From the NCBI RefSeq assembly GCF_014117325.1, contig NZ_CP059732.1, positions 3,175,001 to 3,239,000 of the forward strand: a DNA stretch of 64,000 nucleotides. Direction: 5' to 3'. The position numbers and the translations under genes are program-made. Below the pieces are notes generated by a model, which made no database searches, had not been told where the DNA came from, and saw only the letters and a program-made list of their open reading frames with translations. This DNA comes from Spirosoma foliorum (GTDB lineage: Bacteria; Bacteroidota; Bacteroidia; Cytophagales; Spirosomataceae). Shown here in pieces: positions 9,000-17,019 of the stretch (its first letter is position 1; every line of letters begins with the position of its first letter).

Positions 9000-10344
9000 G
9001 TCCAGGACATGCCAACAAAATACGGTTATTCACGCCCCAAAGTCAACCAGTGCCGCTTTTTTACAGGCCAAAGTCCAGCAGTATCTGCAGCCCTTGGAAG
9101 CCAAACTCCTTGAGCAGATTGATAAACGGCTAGTAGCCACCTTCTCGACCCTATTTAACAGTATCTTGCTATTTCGTAATACCAAAATGGCCCTCTTGCT
9201 GAGTGAGTTAGGCGGATACGTTGCTGGTCATGCGCATGCTCCGGCGGGCACCAAGCGTATCAGCAACCTCTTACGATGCCAAAAGTGGTCAGCCTCTTTA
9301 GTGGATGAGTTCTTCTTTGATAAGGCAAAACAGCGCATTAACCAGCTCCGGGCGGTGGGCAAACGTCCGCTGCTGTTATGGGATGACAGTCGGCTAGAGA
9401 AGCCCGAGAGCTGGTTTGTCGAAGGACTCTGTTCGGTCGAAAGCAGTAAGGGCAAGCGACTCACCAAGATCAAAAAAGGCTTTTTCAAGCCTCCTTCAGC
9501 TCGCATCTGCGTACCGGGCTTCCAGTGGACGGGCGTACTCTTGTCGGCTCTGGGCGAGGTGCCGAGTGTGGTTCAGATGAGTTGGTGGACCACCCGAGGC
9601 AAGTATAAGGAGGTGGGCACCAACATCATCTACCGCATGCTCAAAGCCCTACAGGATTCGCTCCCTGAGTCGGTGTTACATAGCTTGGACCGGGGGTACG
9701 CCAGTCACTGGACCTTGGAGTGGATGTTGCACTTTCAGCAGGATTTTCTGGTGCGCTGGAAAAAAAATTACTTACTGACCCATGCGCAGAAAGGTACTAA
9801 ACAGACCCATCTGCTGGCTCGTAGCTGTCCGGCTCAGGGACATAAATTGCTGCGCGATAAGGAGCGTAAGCTCACCAAGCATGTCAGTGTGGGCTGGACG
9901 GCAGTCGTCCATGCGGAGTTTACTCAAACAACGCTATATCTAATTGTAGTTCGGGACAAGAAACACCGTCAACCGCCGATGTATCTGCTGACGAGTGTAG
10001 CCATTGATTCAGTTAAAGAGGCTTGGCAGCTGGTGCACAGCTATATGCATCGCTGGCAGATTGAGCAGGCGTTTCGGGCTGGCAAAGCCGAGTTAGGCAT
10101 GGAATCGCCCCGATTGTGGTTTTGGCCGAGTCGACTCAAGTTGTTAGGGGTGGTGGCTCTAGTATATGATTTTCTGTTGTCTTTGTTGCGCAACTGGCCG
10201 GGTTGGGTACCCCTGTTCTTGAAGCGGTGGGCACCCCGAACAGGCAATCGGCACCGAAGCGTTTCGGTGCCGATCTATCGATTGCGTTTAGCCATCGCCA
10301 ATGCATTGATGGTGGCTTTTGCCATCACGCAAAATTCGGGATGA
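8998..10344 (+). CDS. IS4-superfamily DDE transposase
   Basis: 448 residues. First catalytic Asp in RPLLLWDDSRLEKP (about residue 128), second in LHSLDRGYASHW (about 229), and the YREK-type signature YMHRWQIEQAFRAGKAELG near residue 350 supplying the Glu. This catalytic pattern belongs to the IS4/IS701 group of cut-and-paste transposases. The stop codon lies inside the right terminal repeat. A good GGGAGG ribosome site precedes the ATG, unusual for this genome, consistent with recent arrival. Intact, so possibly active. Confidence 0.92.
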   Translation: MSRTCQQNTVIHAPKSTSAAFLQAKVQQYLQPLEAKLLEQIDKRLVATFSTLFNSILLFRNTKMALLLSELGGYVAGHAHAPAGTKRISNLLRCQKWSASLVDEFFFDKAKQRINQLRAVGKRPLLLWDDSRLEKPESWFVEGLCSVESSKGKRLTKIKKGFFKPPSARICVPGFQWTGVLLSALGEVPSVVQMSWWTTRGKYKEVGTNIIYRMLKALQDSLPESVLHSLDRGYASHWTLEWMLHFQQDFLVRWKKNYLLTHAQKGTKQTHLLARSCPAQGHKLLRDKERKLTKHVSVGWTAVVHAEFTQTTLYLIVVRDKKHRQPPMYLLTSVAIDSVKEAWQLVHSYMHRWQIEQAFRAGKAELGMESPRLWFWPSRLKLLGVVALVYDFLLSLLRNWPGWVPLFLKRWAPRTGNRHRSVSVPIYRLRLAIANALMVAFAITQNSG

Positions 10345-10349
10345 CTCAT

Positions 10350-10550
10350 GTTTTCATAAACGCCTTCACGCAGCAACGAAGCCATCAGGTGCAGGTCGCT
10401 TTCTGAAAGCCCCAACTCGTGGGCAATCTGGGCATTAGACAGGTTCAAACTCATCAGGTAAAGACAAAGTATCCAGACCTTTAAAGGTTGATGGTGTCCT
10501 TCAAAGATGGTTTCTGTCAGGTCGTCATAATACCGCTCACAGGCTTTACC
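10350..10550 (-). pseudogene. IS1595-type transposase, N-terminal part
   Basis: The minus strand reads GKACERYYDDLTETIF, EGHHQPLKVWILCLYLMSL and NLSNAQIAHELGLSESDLHL up to LLREGVYEN, the helical N-terminal region of the same IS1595 transposase whose C-terminal half lies at 8326-8896. It is cut on its left by the IS4-type element and on its right by the IS3 element. A short continuation (from an ATG at 11983: MTTLFPIAVWNFSRWEE) may lie beyond the IS3 element. Confidence 0.75.
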
Positions 10551-10590
10551 GTATGCTACTGATTTCTGTGTACAGTAAATCGGTAAGCTT

Positions 10591-10986
10591 ATGTATATTA
10601 GCGTATTACAACGAAATAAGAAAAGTAGAAAATCGCTTCATTTCAAGCGAAGGGTCGTTGAAGTCTTTCGAGCCGAGATTGCCGAAGCCCTTGACATTGA
10701 ACGATGCCTGCACATTTCCCTGACCGAATTGCGTCAGTTGAACCGATGGTATTTCAAGCACCGATTAGCCCCTTATTTGTACCCGTATCGCTGTTACAAA
10801 TCCATGAAAAAGCACGATCAAGATGCCTACGTCAAAGCGCTGGAACGACGTCTGGCTGCCACTGAAGAGGAAAATAAACTCCTTAAACTCAAAGCTGAGG
10901 CTTATCAGACGGCCATCCAAATTGCCGAAGAACAGTTTCAGATCCCGATCTTAAAAAAGTCTGGCACCAAACCCTTCAAAAACTGA
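10591..10986 (+). CDS. IS3-family transposase OrfA
   Basis: 131 residues, basic N-terminus with helix-turn-helix character (KSRKSLHFKRRVVEVFRAEI, then LTELRQLNRWYF) and a C-terminal leucine-zipper-like helix (ALERRLAATEEENKLLKLKA). This is the DNA-binding half of the IS3 transposase. Near its end, A-AAA-AAG at 10953-10959 is a canonical -1 slippery heptamer; slipping there joins OrfA to the OrfB frame (reading DLKKVWHQTLQKLTRRYP) and makes the full OrfAB enzyme. Confidence 0.9.
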   Translation: MYISVLQRNKKSRKSLHFKRRVVEVFRAEIAEALDIERCLHISLTELRQLNRWYFKHRLAPYLYPYRCYKSMKKHDQDAYVKALERRLAATEEENKLLKLKAEAYQTAIQIAEEQFQIPILKKSGTKPFKN

Positions 10987-11003
10987 CTCGTCGCTATCCC
11001 CTG

Positions 11004-11912
11004 GTGGGTATGGAGCAGTTGTGCGGAGTGTTTGGGATGACAAGACAGGCCTGGTATGCGGCTACCCGGCGTCAGGAAAAACGGGGCTTTCAGGCAGCCA
11101 TTGTTCTGGCTGAAGTCAGACGATTGCGTAAGCAAGTTGCGGGTTTGGGCACGACTAAATTGTATGAGCCGATGCAGGATTTTCTGGCTTCTCATCAAAT
11201 CAAGTTAGGACGCGACAGGTTACATAAATTACTGAAAGACAATACTTTACTGCTTTCTAAGAAACGATCAAGAGTTAAAACGACCGATTCCGATCATGAT
11301 TTAGAGAAGTATCCTAATCAGGTTAAAGAGCTCAAACCAGATCGAGTGGGTCAGCTCTGGGTCAGTGATCTGAGTTACATTCGGGTGGGGATTGGCTTTG
11401 CCTATTTATCGGTGATTATGGATGCGTATTCGCGTAAAATTGTAGGCTGGTCATTCCACAAAACGTTAGAAGCCAAAGGGCCAGTAGCGGCTTTGGAGAT
11501 GGCCCTAAAAACGCGTGGTCAGCCGAATCAACCGCTGATCCACCACTCCGATCGGGGCGTTCAGTATTGTTCGGGGGCTTATGTGGATCGATTGCGTCAA
11601 GCTACAATTACCATTAGTATGACCGAGTCGGGTGATCCAAACGAGAATGCTTTAGCGGAACGGGTTTTCCGTACCCTAAAAGAAGACTTTCATCTGTGGG
11701 GGTTCCCTACTTTTGGTGTGGCTGAAACGGCTATCGAGCAGGCCATTGGTGCTTACAATTCAGTACGACCGCACGCGTCTTTAGGCTATAAAACGCCTGA
11801 TCAGGCTCACCAGGGTCAAGGCTATCAACCACTAAAATGGTACCCTTATAAAAAAGTTCGGTACGGAAATGTGCAATATCAAGCTGATTGGCAGCCTTGT
11901 TCTCCATTGTAA
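11004..11912 (+). CDS. IS3-family transposase OrfB (integrase core)
   Basis: 302 residues from the first possible start, but probably made mainly as an OrfAB fusion by -1 frameshifting at 10953-10959. The rve integrase domain has its DDE residues in LWVSDLSYI, IHHSDRGVQY and the NENALAERVFRTLKEDF segment; the IS3-typical YNSVRPHASLGYKTPDQ tail follows. The N-terminal HTH_21-like region (RRLRKQVAGLGTTKLYEPMQ) is present. No internal stops, so the element appears intact. Confidence 0.92.
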   Translation: MGMEQLCGVFGMTRQAWYAATRRQEKRGFQAAIVLAEVRRLRKQVAGLGTTKLYEPMQDFLASHQIKLGRDRLHKLLKDNTLLLSKKRSRVKTTDSDHDLEKYPNQVKELKPDRVGQLWVSDLSYIRVGIGFAYLSVIMDAYSRKIVGWSFHKTLEAKGPVAALEMALKTRGQPNQPLIHHSDRGVQYCSGAYVDRLRQATITISMTESGDPNENALAERVFRTLKEDFHLWGFPTFGVAETAIEQAIGAYNSVRPHASLGYKTPDQAHQGQGYQPLKWYPYKKVRYGNVQYQADWQPCSPL

Positions 11913-12094
11913 ACCTATACCAGTAGCATACGCTCTTCCCATCTACTAAAATTCCAAACAGCTATTGGGAATAAAGTAGTCATAGTAATACCTCTCAAGT
12001 GAGACGAAGCAACTTTCATGTATATGGCCATAGACTAAACTGATAGCCGCGTTTTGTTGTTAGTATGTAAATTTGATTTTCACACTAGAACAAG

Positions 12095-13045
12095 ATGAGC
12101 GTAACCTCCTTTGAAGCACTTTGCAGCAGTTTGTCCAGCGGCACCTCAACGGAACTGAGCGCCTTGCTACCTGAGGGTATACAGCACGAAGTGGGCCATT
12201 TTAACGTCTTTAACTTGACCCAACTTACCCAGACAAGTCGGGAGAAACCGGCAATGCCCTACGCCTGCCGGGCCTTTTATAAGATTAATTTTCTGACCGG
12301 AAAATCGCGGGCCGAGTATCCCGACCGCACCATCGAAATCAATCAGCCCTCCCTAATCTTCACCACGCCCAAAAGTCCGTTTACCTGGTGGCCCATGGGC
12401 CGGCAAACCGGACAGTTTTGCGTGTTCACTGCCGACTTCCTCCACCCGACTAAAAGTGGTGTGATACTCGACGAGCTTCCCATTTTTAAATCTCCGGAAC
12501 ACCCGGTTTACGCCTTGTCGGAAACCCAAGCTACACGTGTTCAAGCCATTTTTGACAATATGGAGGCTGAGATTACGTCTAATTATGCCTATAAATACGA
12601 CTTGTTGCGTGCCTATACGATCGAGCTTGTTCATATCGGTCAAAAGCTACAATCAACTACGATGCTGCATCCCAATCATAGCGCATTTGCCCGGACAACC
12701 TCCCTGTTTATCGAGTTATTGGAACGGCAATTTCCGCTTGAAAATCCACAGCAGAAAATCGCCCTGCGGACGGCAAAACAGTTTGCTGACCAGCTCGCTG
12801 TACATGTGAATCATTTGAATAAAGTACTCCGGGAATCCACGGGACTAACAACTACCGAACTTATCTCGGGTCGCCTGGTGCAGGAAGCCAGGGCCTTGCT
12901 ACTCCATACAGACTGGACCATCGCCGAAATCGCCGACAGTCTGGGTTTTTCTGATTTCGCGCATTTCGCCAAATTCTTCAAAAGTGAAACGTCGTTGTCT
13001 CCCGGTGCCTTTCGCCGTCAGGCACAAAGTTTGAATTATACATAA
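12095..13045 (+). CDS. AraC family transcriptional regulator
   Basis: 316 residues. The N-terminal part is a cupin-like sensor region (FNVFNLTQLTQ, then YACRAFYKINFLTGKSRAEY). The C-terminal 100 residues hold two helix-turn-helix motifs, LAVHVNHLNKVLRESTGLTT and IAEIADSLGFSDFAHFAKFF, the AraC/XylS signature. The next gene, 78 bp downstream on the same strand, is a short-chain dehydrogenase with a striking 13-bp inverted repeat before its start, so this regulator probably controls it. It is the first chromosomal gene after the IS cluster. Confidence 0.93.
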   Translation: MSVTSFEALCSSLSSGTSTELSALLPEGIQHEVGHFNVFNLTQLTQTSREKPAMPYACRAFYKINFLTGKSRAEYPDRTIEINQPSLIFTTPKSPFTWWPMGRQTGQFCVFTADFLHPTKSGVILDELPIFKSPEHPVYALSETQATRVQAIFDNMEAEITSNYAYKYDLLRAYTIELVHIGQKLQSTTMLHPNHSAFARTTSLFIELLERQFPLENPQQKIALRTAKQFADQLAVHVNHLNKVLRESTGLTTTELISGRLVQEARALLLHTDWTIAEIADSLGFSDFAHFAKFFKSETSLSPGAFRRQAQSLNYT

Positions 13046-13084
13046 AATGGATTGACAGCCACAAACCCTGACGTGCTCTTTTGC

Positions 13085-13123
13085 CGGACTTTTGTATTCG
13101 TTTTTAGTTTATACAAAAGTCCG
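13085..13123 (+). promoter_or_regulatory. 13-bp perfect inverted repeat abutting the dehydrogenase start
   Basis: CGGACTTTTGTAT at 13085-13097 and its exact complement at 13111-13123 flank a 13-base spacer. The second arm ends one base before the ATG at 13124. As DNA it could be a regulator operator spaced for binding on one face of the helix; as RNA it would form a stem ending at the start codon. Confidence 0.6.
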
Positions 13124-13876
13124 ATGACAACTCAGAAAATAGCACTTATCACCGGCGGAAGCCGTGGAATAGGCAAGAACATTGCGATGAACCTGGCGCA
13201 AAAAGGTGTCGACATCGTATTTACCTACATTAGCAATAAATCGGAAGCAGATGCTACCGTTGCTGTCATCCAATCGGTTGGCCGTAAAGCCGTTGCACTG
13301 CCGCTCGACATCTCACAAACCAGTGGCTTCCCTGCTTTTTTCGAACAACTACAAGTGATATTGCCAGATCGATTTGCAACAGACCGCTTCGATTTTCTCA
13401 TCAACAATGCCGGCACTAGCGTAAGCGCTCCAATCACCGAAACGACTGAAGCCCAATTCGACGAAATGATGAACGTCCATCTGAAAGGGGTCTACTTCTT
13501 TACCCAGAAGGCACTCGAGCAGATGCGAGAGGGTGGACGGATCGTTAATATCTCATCCGCCGTTTCCCGCCAGACCTTTTCGGGCGTATCGGCCTATGCG
13601 ATCATGAAAGGTGCAATCGATGTCTATACACGATACCTTGCCCTGGAATTGGGGCCACGGGGCATCCGCGCCAATGTAGTGGCCCCTGGTGCTATTTTTG
13701 GGGGCAGTACCATGCCGGATTCGCCGGAAATGCGAAATTTTGTAGCGGGCATTACGGCTTTGGGACGGGTTGGACTTCCTGACGATATTGGGGGTGTAGT
13801 AGCCTTCCTTTGTAGTGAAGATGCGAAATGGGTGAATGGTCAGCGCCTAGAAGTGACTGGCGGAGTAGGCCTTTAA
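13124..13876 (+). CDS. SDR family oxidoreductase (3-oxoacyl-ACP reductase-like)
   Basis: About 250 residues with all classical SDR motifs: TGGSRGIGKN (NADP-binding glycine loop), DFLINNAGTS, the catalytic Ser in NISSAVSRQ and Tyr/Lys in SAYAIMKGA, and LEVTGGVGL at the C-terminus. The start at 13124 (MTTQKIALITGG) is preferred over one 24 codons upstream because the longer form would translate through the inverted repeat and add residues foreign to the family. It acts in the cytoplasm on an unknown carbonyl or alcohol substrate. Likely controlled by the upstream AraC protein. Confidence 0.92.
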   Translation: MTTQKIALITGGSRGIGKNIAMNLAQKGVDIVFTYISNKSEADATVAVIQSVGRKAVALPLDISQTSGFPAFFEQLQVILPDRFATDRFDFLINNAGTSVSAPITETTEAQFDEMMNVHLKGVYFFTQKALEQMREGGRIVNISSAVSRQTFSGVSAYAIMKGAIDVYTRYLALELGPRGIRANVVAPGAIFGGSTMPDSPEMRNFVAGITALGRVGLPDDIGGVVAFLCSEDAKWVNGQRLEVTGGVGL

Positions 13877-13888
13877 AGCAACTATCCC

Positions 13889-13987
13889 CTATTTATTCCA
13901 CCACTTCTCTTGGATATACTCCGGATGGTTTTTATCCATCATCCGCTCGTATTTCAAGAGAAGGTTGGTTTTCTTAATACAAGCCAT
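13889..13987 (-). CDS. Possible 32-residue small protein
   Basis: A minus-strand frame starting ATG at 13987 gives MACIKKTNLLLKYERMMDKN followed by HPEYIQEKWWNK and a stop. Composition (charged, aromatic C-terminus) looks protein-like, but there is no recognised family and no clear ribosome site. It may be a remnant of a longer gene or chance. Listed as a candidate only. Confidence 0.2.
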   Translation of the reverse strand: MACIKKTNLLLKYERMMDKNHPEYIQEKWWNK

Positions 13988-14060
13988 ATCGAATTCACCG
14001 GATTAGAGTTGACAGATATTAAAAGTGCAGTCTAGTATTCTTAATACATATTCTCAGTAA

Positions 14061-14629
14061 ACCCTTCTACCTGAAACGGAAGAGTTTTCATGTCTCTGCT
14101 TCTTAATTAGGGCGTATAAAACAGCTCATTACAGCCCCGTTAAAGCAGCCATCCTGAACCAGGACCAGCACATTCAACTACCCAGTGCGCCTAACACAAC
14201 GCCCAGGGATACAACCCGCACCTTTACCAGCATTTTGTTTGTGAATAACAACCACGATATGGCCAATCGGGAAATTATGGTTCGTGATGACCAGGGCAAT
14301 CAATACCATCTAAAAATTATCAATAATCAACTTGTCGCTCTGGACGTTAATGGGGTCTCTCTATCCGAAAGTGAACGAGCTACTTACAGTGAACTGCTAC
14401 CCCAAATTGACCGGGCAATGGCGGAAAAATCGAAGGTAAAACAGGAAACAGTGACTGAGTTCAAAGCCAAAGCAGCCGAAAATCAGCGCCAGCAACTTAG
14501 TCGGTTAAAACAAGCGCAAGCGAGTAAACGCAATCATCTCCAATCGCAGACGGAAAAAGACGCTACTGGAAAATCAGTAAAGCAAACAACTGACCTATCC
14601 AGCCAATCCGAGAAGCTAGCTAATTATAA
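14061..14629 (+). pseudogene. M56/BlaR1-like protein, middle fragment before IS insertion
   Basis: An open frame running from a stop at 14058-14060 encodes AYKTAHYSPVKAAILNQDQ and then NREIMVRDDQGNQYHLKI, NQLVALDVNGVSLSESERA and a Lys/Gln-rich helix. This resembles the periplasmic C-terminal part of Bacteroidota M56 (BlaR1-type) membrane peptidases. The membrane and peptidase parts are missing. The frame is broken at 14630 by an IS701-type element and continues exactly at 15682. Confidence 0.65.
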
Positions 14630-15681
14630 TAGGACTTACGCAAAAGTGGTAAATTGAAATAAAAAATAGCTTGAAGGTCACCGCACAACTTTACGGACAG
14701 TTTCTACTGAGTAGCCAGATCAACTATACGGCTACCTACTTGGCTGATCACCTGGAAGGGATCACCCATGACAATGTGCAGTACTTTCTCAAAGCTAGCC
14801 GAGTGGCACCTCGCCAGGTCTGGCAACATGTCCGCCACCAAATTCAACTGGATACCGATGGCTATATCCTCTTTGATGATACCGTGCTCAATAAAGAACA
14901 TAGTCATAAAATTGAACTGGTTCGTCGGCAATACAGTGGAAATGCTCATGGAATCATCAAAGGCATCGGTGTGGTTAATTGTGTCTACTTCAATCCTAAA
15001 ATTAATCAGTTCTGGCTCATTGACTACCGTATTTTTAATCCCGATGAGGATGGAAAAAGCAAGTTGGATCATGTGTTGGACATGCTTAACCAACTAGCAC
15101 CCCGCCAGATCAGTTATCGAATCGTCTTAATGGACAGTTGGTATGCTGTGACCGACCTCTTCAAGTGGCTCATTACCAATGAAAAACTGTTTTACTGTCC
15201 TATCAAGAGCAACCGTAAGGTCGATGATTCAGGTGGCAAAGAATCGTATCAACCTGTCAGCTATCTGAGCTGGTCAGCTCAACAGGTGCAGCAGGGTAAG
15301 CTGGTTAAAGTACACAAGATGCCTCAAAACACCTATCTTAAACTGTTCCGCGTACTGGTGTCTACCCACCGGACGGACTATATCGTCACCAACGATTTAG
15401 CTCAAAATGAGACGAGTGCCGCTGAAGAAAAAAGTGGTATTCGTTGGACAATTGAGCAGTTTCATCGAGAAGATAAGCAGATCACGGGTCTGGAATGTTG
15501 TCAATGTCGATTAGCTCGTAGTCAACGCAATCACATTGGCTTAGCGGCTCTGACTTGGTTACGTTTTAAACAGTTGGCTTATCAGACTAAGAAAACGGTT
15601 TACCAACTCAAACAAGGCTTATTAGATGCTTACCTTCGTCAAGAGTTGGCGAATCCTTCAGTTGCCTTTGCGTAAGTCCTA
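14630..15681 (+). mobile_element. IS701-type insertion sequence
   Basis: 1,052 bp bounded by the inverted repeat TAGGACTTACGCAAA at 14630-14644 and its complement at 15667-15681. A 5-bp direct repeat, TATAA, flanks it (14625-14629 and 15682-15686). One transposase gene fills the element. Removing the element and one TATAA copy rejoins the host frame as EKLANYKKHATTLPDSS, which fixes the boundaries with confidence. Confidence 0.92.
14671..15675 (+). CDS. IS701-type DDE transposase
   Basis: 334 residues. Catalytic Asp residues are in GYILFDDTVLNKE and IVLMDSWYAVTD, and the Glu in RWTIEQFHREDKQITGLE. Start is a TTG at 14671; an in-frame TAA lies just upstream and no ATG is available. The layout (compact one-gene element, short target duplication) fits the IS701 group. 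The gene is intact and may be active. Confidence 0.9.
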   Translation: MKVTAQLYGQFLLSSQINYTATYLADHLEGITHDNVQYFLKASRVAPRQVWQHVRHQIQLDTDGYILFDDTVLNKEHSHKIELVRRQYSGNAHGIIKGIGVVNCVYFNPKINQFWLIDYRIFNPDEDGKSKLDHVLDMLNQLAPRQISYRIVLMDSWYAVTDLFKWLITNEKLFYCPIKSNRKVDDSGGKESYQPVSYLSWSAQQVQQGKLVKVHKMPQNTYLKLFRVLVSTHRTDYIVTNDLAQNETSAAEEKSGIRWTIEQFHREDKQITGLECCQCRLARSQRNHIGLAALTWLRFKQLAYQTKKTVYQLKQGLLDAYLRQELANPSVAFA

Positions 15682-16143
15682 TATAAAAAACATGCGACAA
15701 CGCTGCCCGATAGCTCAGCCAAACTACAGGACTGGTCTAAGAAAAAACTACGAACAGCGCCAGACATCTCGTACGATCAGGAACGTGTTCGAGGAGTTAT
15801 TTCGGCACTAGTTCAGGAGAAAGTAGTAGCCAGTCCGACCGATGTTGACTGGTTTGGATTAACTGAAACTGAGTTGATTGTTAACGGGAACCGACAATCC
15901 GACGCATTGCATCAAAAATTAAAGACCGCCTACGGGATAAAGCCACAATACGGACTCTATTATGGTCCCGTAAAGATGCATGGCACAGGGGTATTCCTGG
16001 ACAAACGAGATTTGGGAACGGCTTATATCGGCAACCCACAAACGCCCTCAACCCAGCCTAAAACGGTATACCCGATATGGTTTACGAGAGGTCCTTCCCT
16101 TGAAACAATAGTTTCTAATTTAGTAGACACTACCCTGAAATGA
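15682..16143 (+). pseudogene. M56/BlaR1-like protein, C-terminal fragment after IS insertion
   Basis: Continues the frame interrupted at 14629: LPDSSAKLQDWSKKKLRTAP, ISALVQEKVVASPTDVDWFG, LTETELIVNGNRQSDALHQK and a C-terminal YPIWFTRGPSLETIVSNLV. The LIVNGxxQSxxLHQKLK pattern is the usual end of Bacteroidota BlaR1/M56 proteins. With the N-terminal membrane protease missing, the gene was probably already dead, or reduced to a fragment, before or after the insertion. Confidence 0.65.
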
Positions 16144-16254
16144 TCGAATACGCGAAGTTCATATTAAATATCGTCAACTAGGCAACAGCCCTTACCTTCG
16201 ATGACCCCTAGAAAATTTACTGGTTATCGAAAGTAAGGCCCATTCTTATCAGGT

Positions 16255-16716
16255 TTAGGCTTCTTCTAATGTCTTAATGTCCAACTTCGACATCTTCATC
16301 ATGGCAGCCATCGCTCGCTTTGCCTTTTCGGGGTCTTTGTTTCCCAGTAATTTACCCAGGTTCGAAGGCACAATCTGCCACGATACACCGAATTTGTCTT
16401 TCAGCCAGCCGCAGGGACCTGGTGCCCCGCCTTCGGTGAGCTTTTCCCAATAGTAGTCTATTTCCTTCTGCGTATTGCAGTTCACAAAGAGCGAAATTCC
16501 ATCCGAAAACTTAAAATGAGGACCGCCATTCAGGGCAAAAAACCCCTGCCCATCAAGCTCAAACGTGACCGACATGACACTGCCCGCTGGTATAGGCGCC
16601 CCTTCGCCATAATGGCTAACCCGGTTAATTTTTGAGTTCTTAAATACGGAGGTGTAGAGCTTGGCGGCTTCTTCGGCCTGGTCGTTAAAGGTCAGAAATG
16701 TCGTGATTGTTTGCAT
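16255..16716 (-). CDS. VOC family protein (PhnB/3-demethylubiquinone methyltransferase-like fold)
   Basis: 153 residues of the PhnB-type vicinal-oxygen-chelate family: TITTFLTFNDQAEEAAKLYT at the start, then GSVMSVTFELDGQGFFALNG, DGISLFVNCNTQKEIDYYWE and PCGWLKDKFGVSWQIVP. These are conserved positions of the glyoxalase-like dimer fold. The family has various reactions and many members of unknown substrate. Single gene; the 303 bp upstream include a very long hairpin. Confidence 0.88.
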   Translation of the reverse strand: MQTITTFLTFNDQAEEAAKLYTSVFKNSKINRVSHYGEGAPIPAGSVMSVTFELDGQGFFALNGGPHFKFSDGISLFVNCNTQKEIDYYWEKLTEGGAPGPCGWLKDKFGVSWQIVPSNLGKLLGNKDPEKAKRAMAAMMKMSKLDIKTLEEA

Positions 16717-17019
16717 GTTGCTTACTGGTTGTTAACGCAACAAATTTATAGCAAGGCAACCCAACAAACGGTGTGTAAAAGCGACAAATAGCGGGCTAAA
16801 TCCGACCAATTTCGGGCATATATTAGAAAACAAGAATCCTTATAAGACCCTCTATATCTGGATTTTCTAAATTGAGACTCTTTTGTAGTAGCCTGAACGT
16901 CCACGTCCGGGTAGAAATAGCTGAATTTCTACCCGGACGTGGACGTTCAGGCTACTACAAAAGAGTCTCAATTTTATAAGAAAGCCCTATATCAACCAAT
17001 CCTCTTTTTGAATTACCAA
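16717..17019. other. Gap holding a 50-bp perfect hairpin
   Basis: 303 bp between the start of the VOC gene and the stop of the next minus-strand gene. Apart from the hairpin at 16869-16974 it is AT-rich and shows no coding signal. The part next to 16717 presumably holds the VOC promoter. Confidence 0.5.
16869..16974. repeat. Perfect 50-bp inverted repeat with 6-base loop
   Basis: Arms 16869-16918 and 16925-16974 are exact complements around the loop AGCTGA. The arm includes the core GTAGCCTGAACGTCCACGTC. It lies between two minus-strand genes and lacks a run of T's directly after the stem, so it is longer than a normal terminator. Its character is like the other long palindromes in this window. 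Confidence 0.9.

Larger units (their letters stand above)
8904..10346 (+). mobile_element. IS4-superfamily insertion sequence
   Basis: The element is about 1,443 bp. Its ends are perfect inverted repeats at 8904-8919 and 10331-10346 (AGTCATCCCGAATTTT on the left). CATG flanks both sides (8900-8903 and 10347-10350) as a possible 4-bp target duplication; because CATG and its AAA/TTT flanks are palindromic, the inverted match extends to 23 bp and the exact edge is uncertain. It sits inside the IS1595 transposase gene. One transposase gene fills it. Confidence 0.85.
10550..11932 (+). mobile_element. IS3-family insertion sequence
   Basis: About 1,383 bp bounded by a 12-bp perfect inverted repeat, CGTATGCTACTG at 10550-10561 and its complement at 11921-11932. 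It carries overlapping orfA and orfB in the usual IS3 arrangement. No clear 3-bp target duplication could be fixed because the outermost bases are ambiguous. It lies in the 5' region of the broken IS1595 gene, so two elements have landed in the same host element. Confidence 0.85.

Noticed and set aside
13052..13123. Longer N-terminus for the SDR at 13 kb
   Set aside because: Would translate the inverted repeat and add residues not found in SDR proteins; the ATG at 13124 fits the family.
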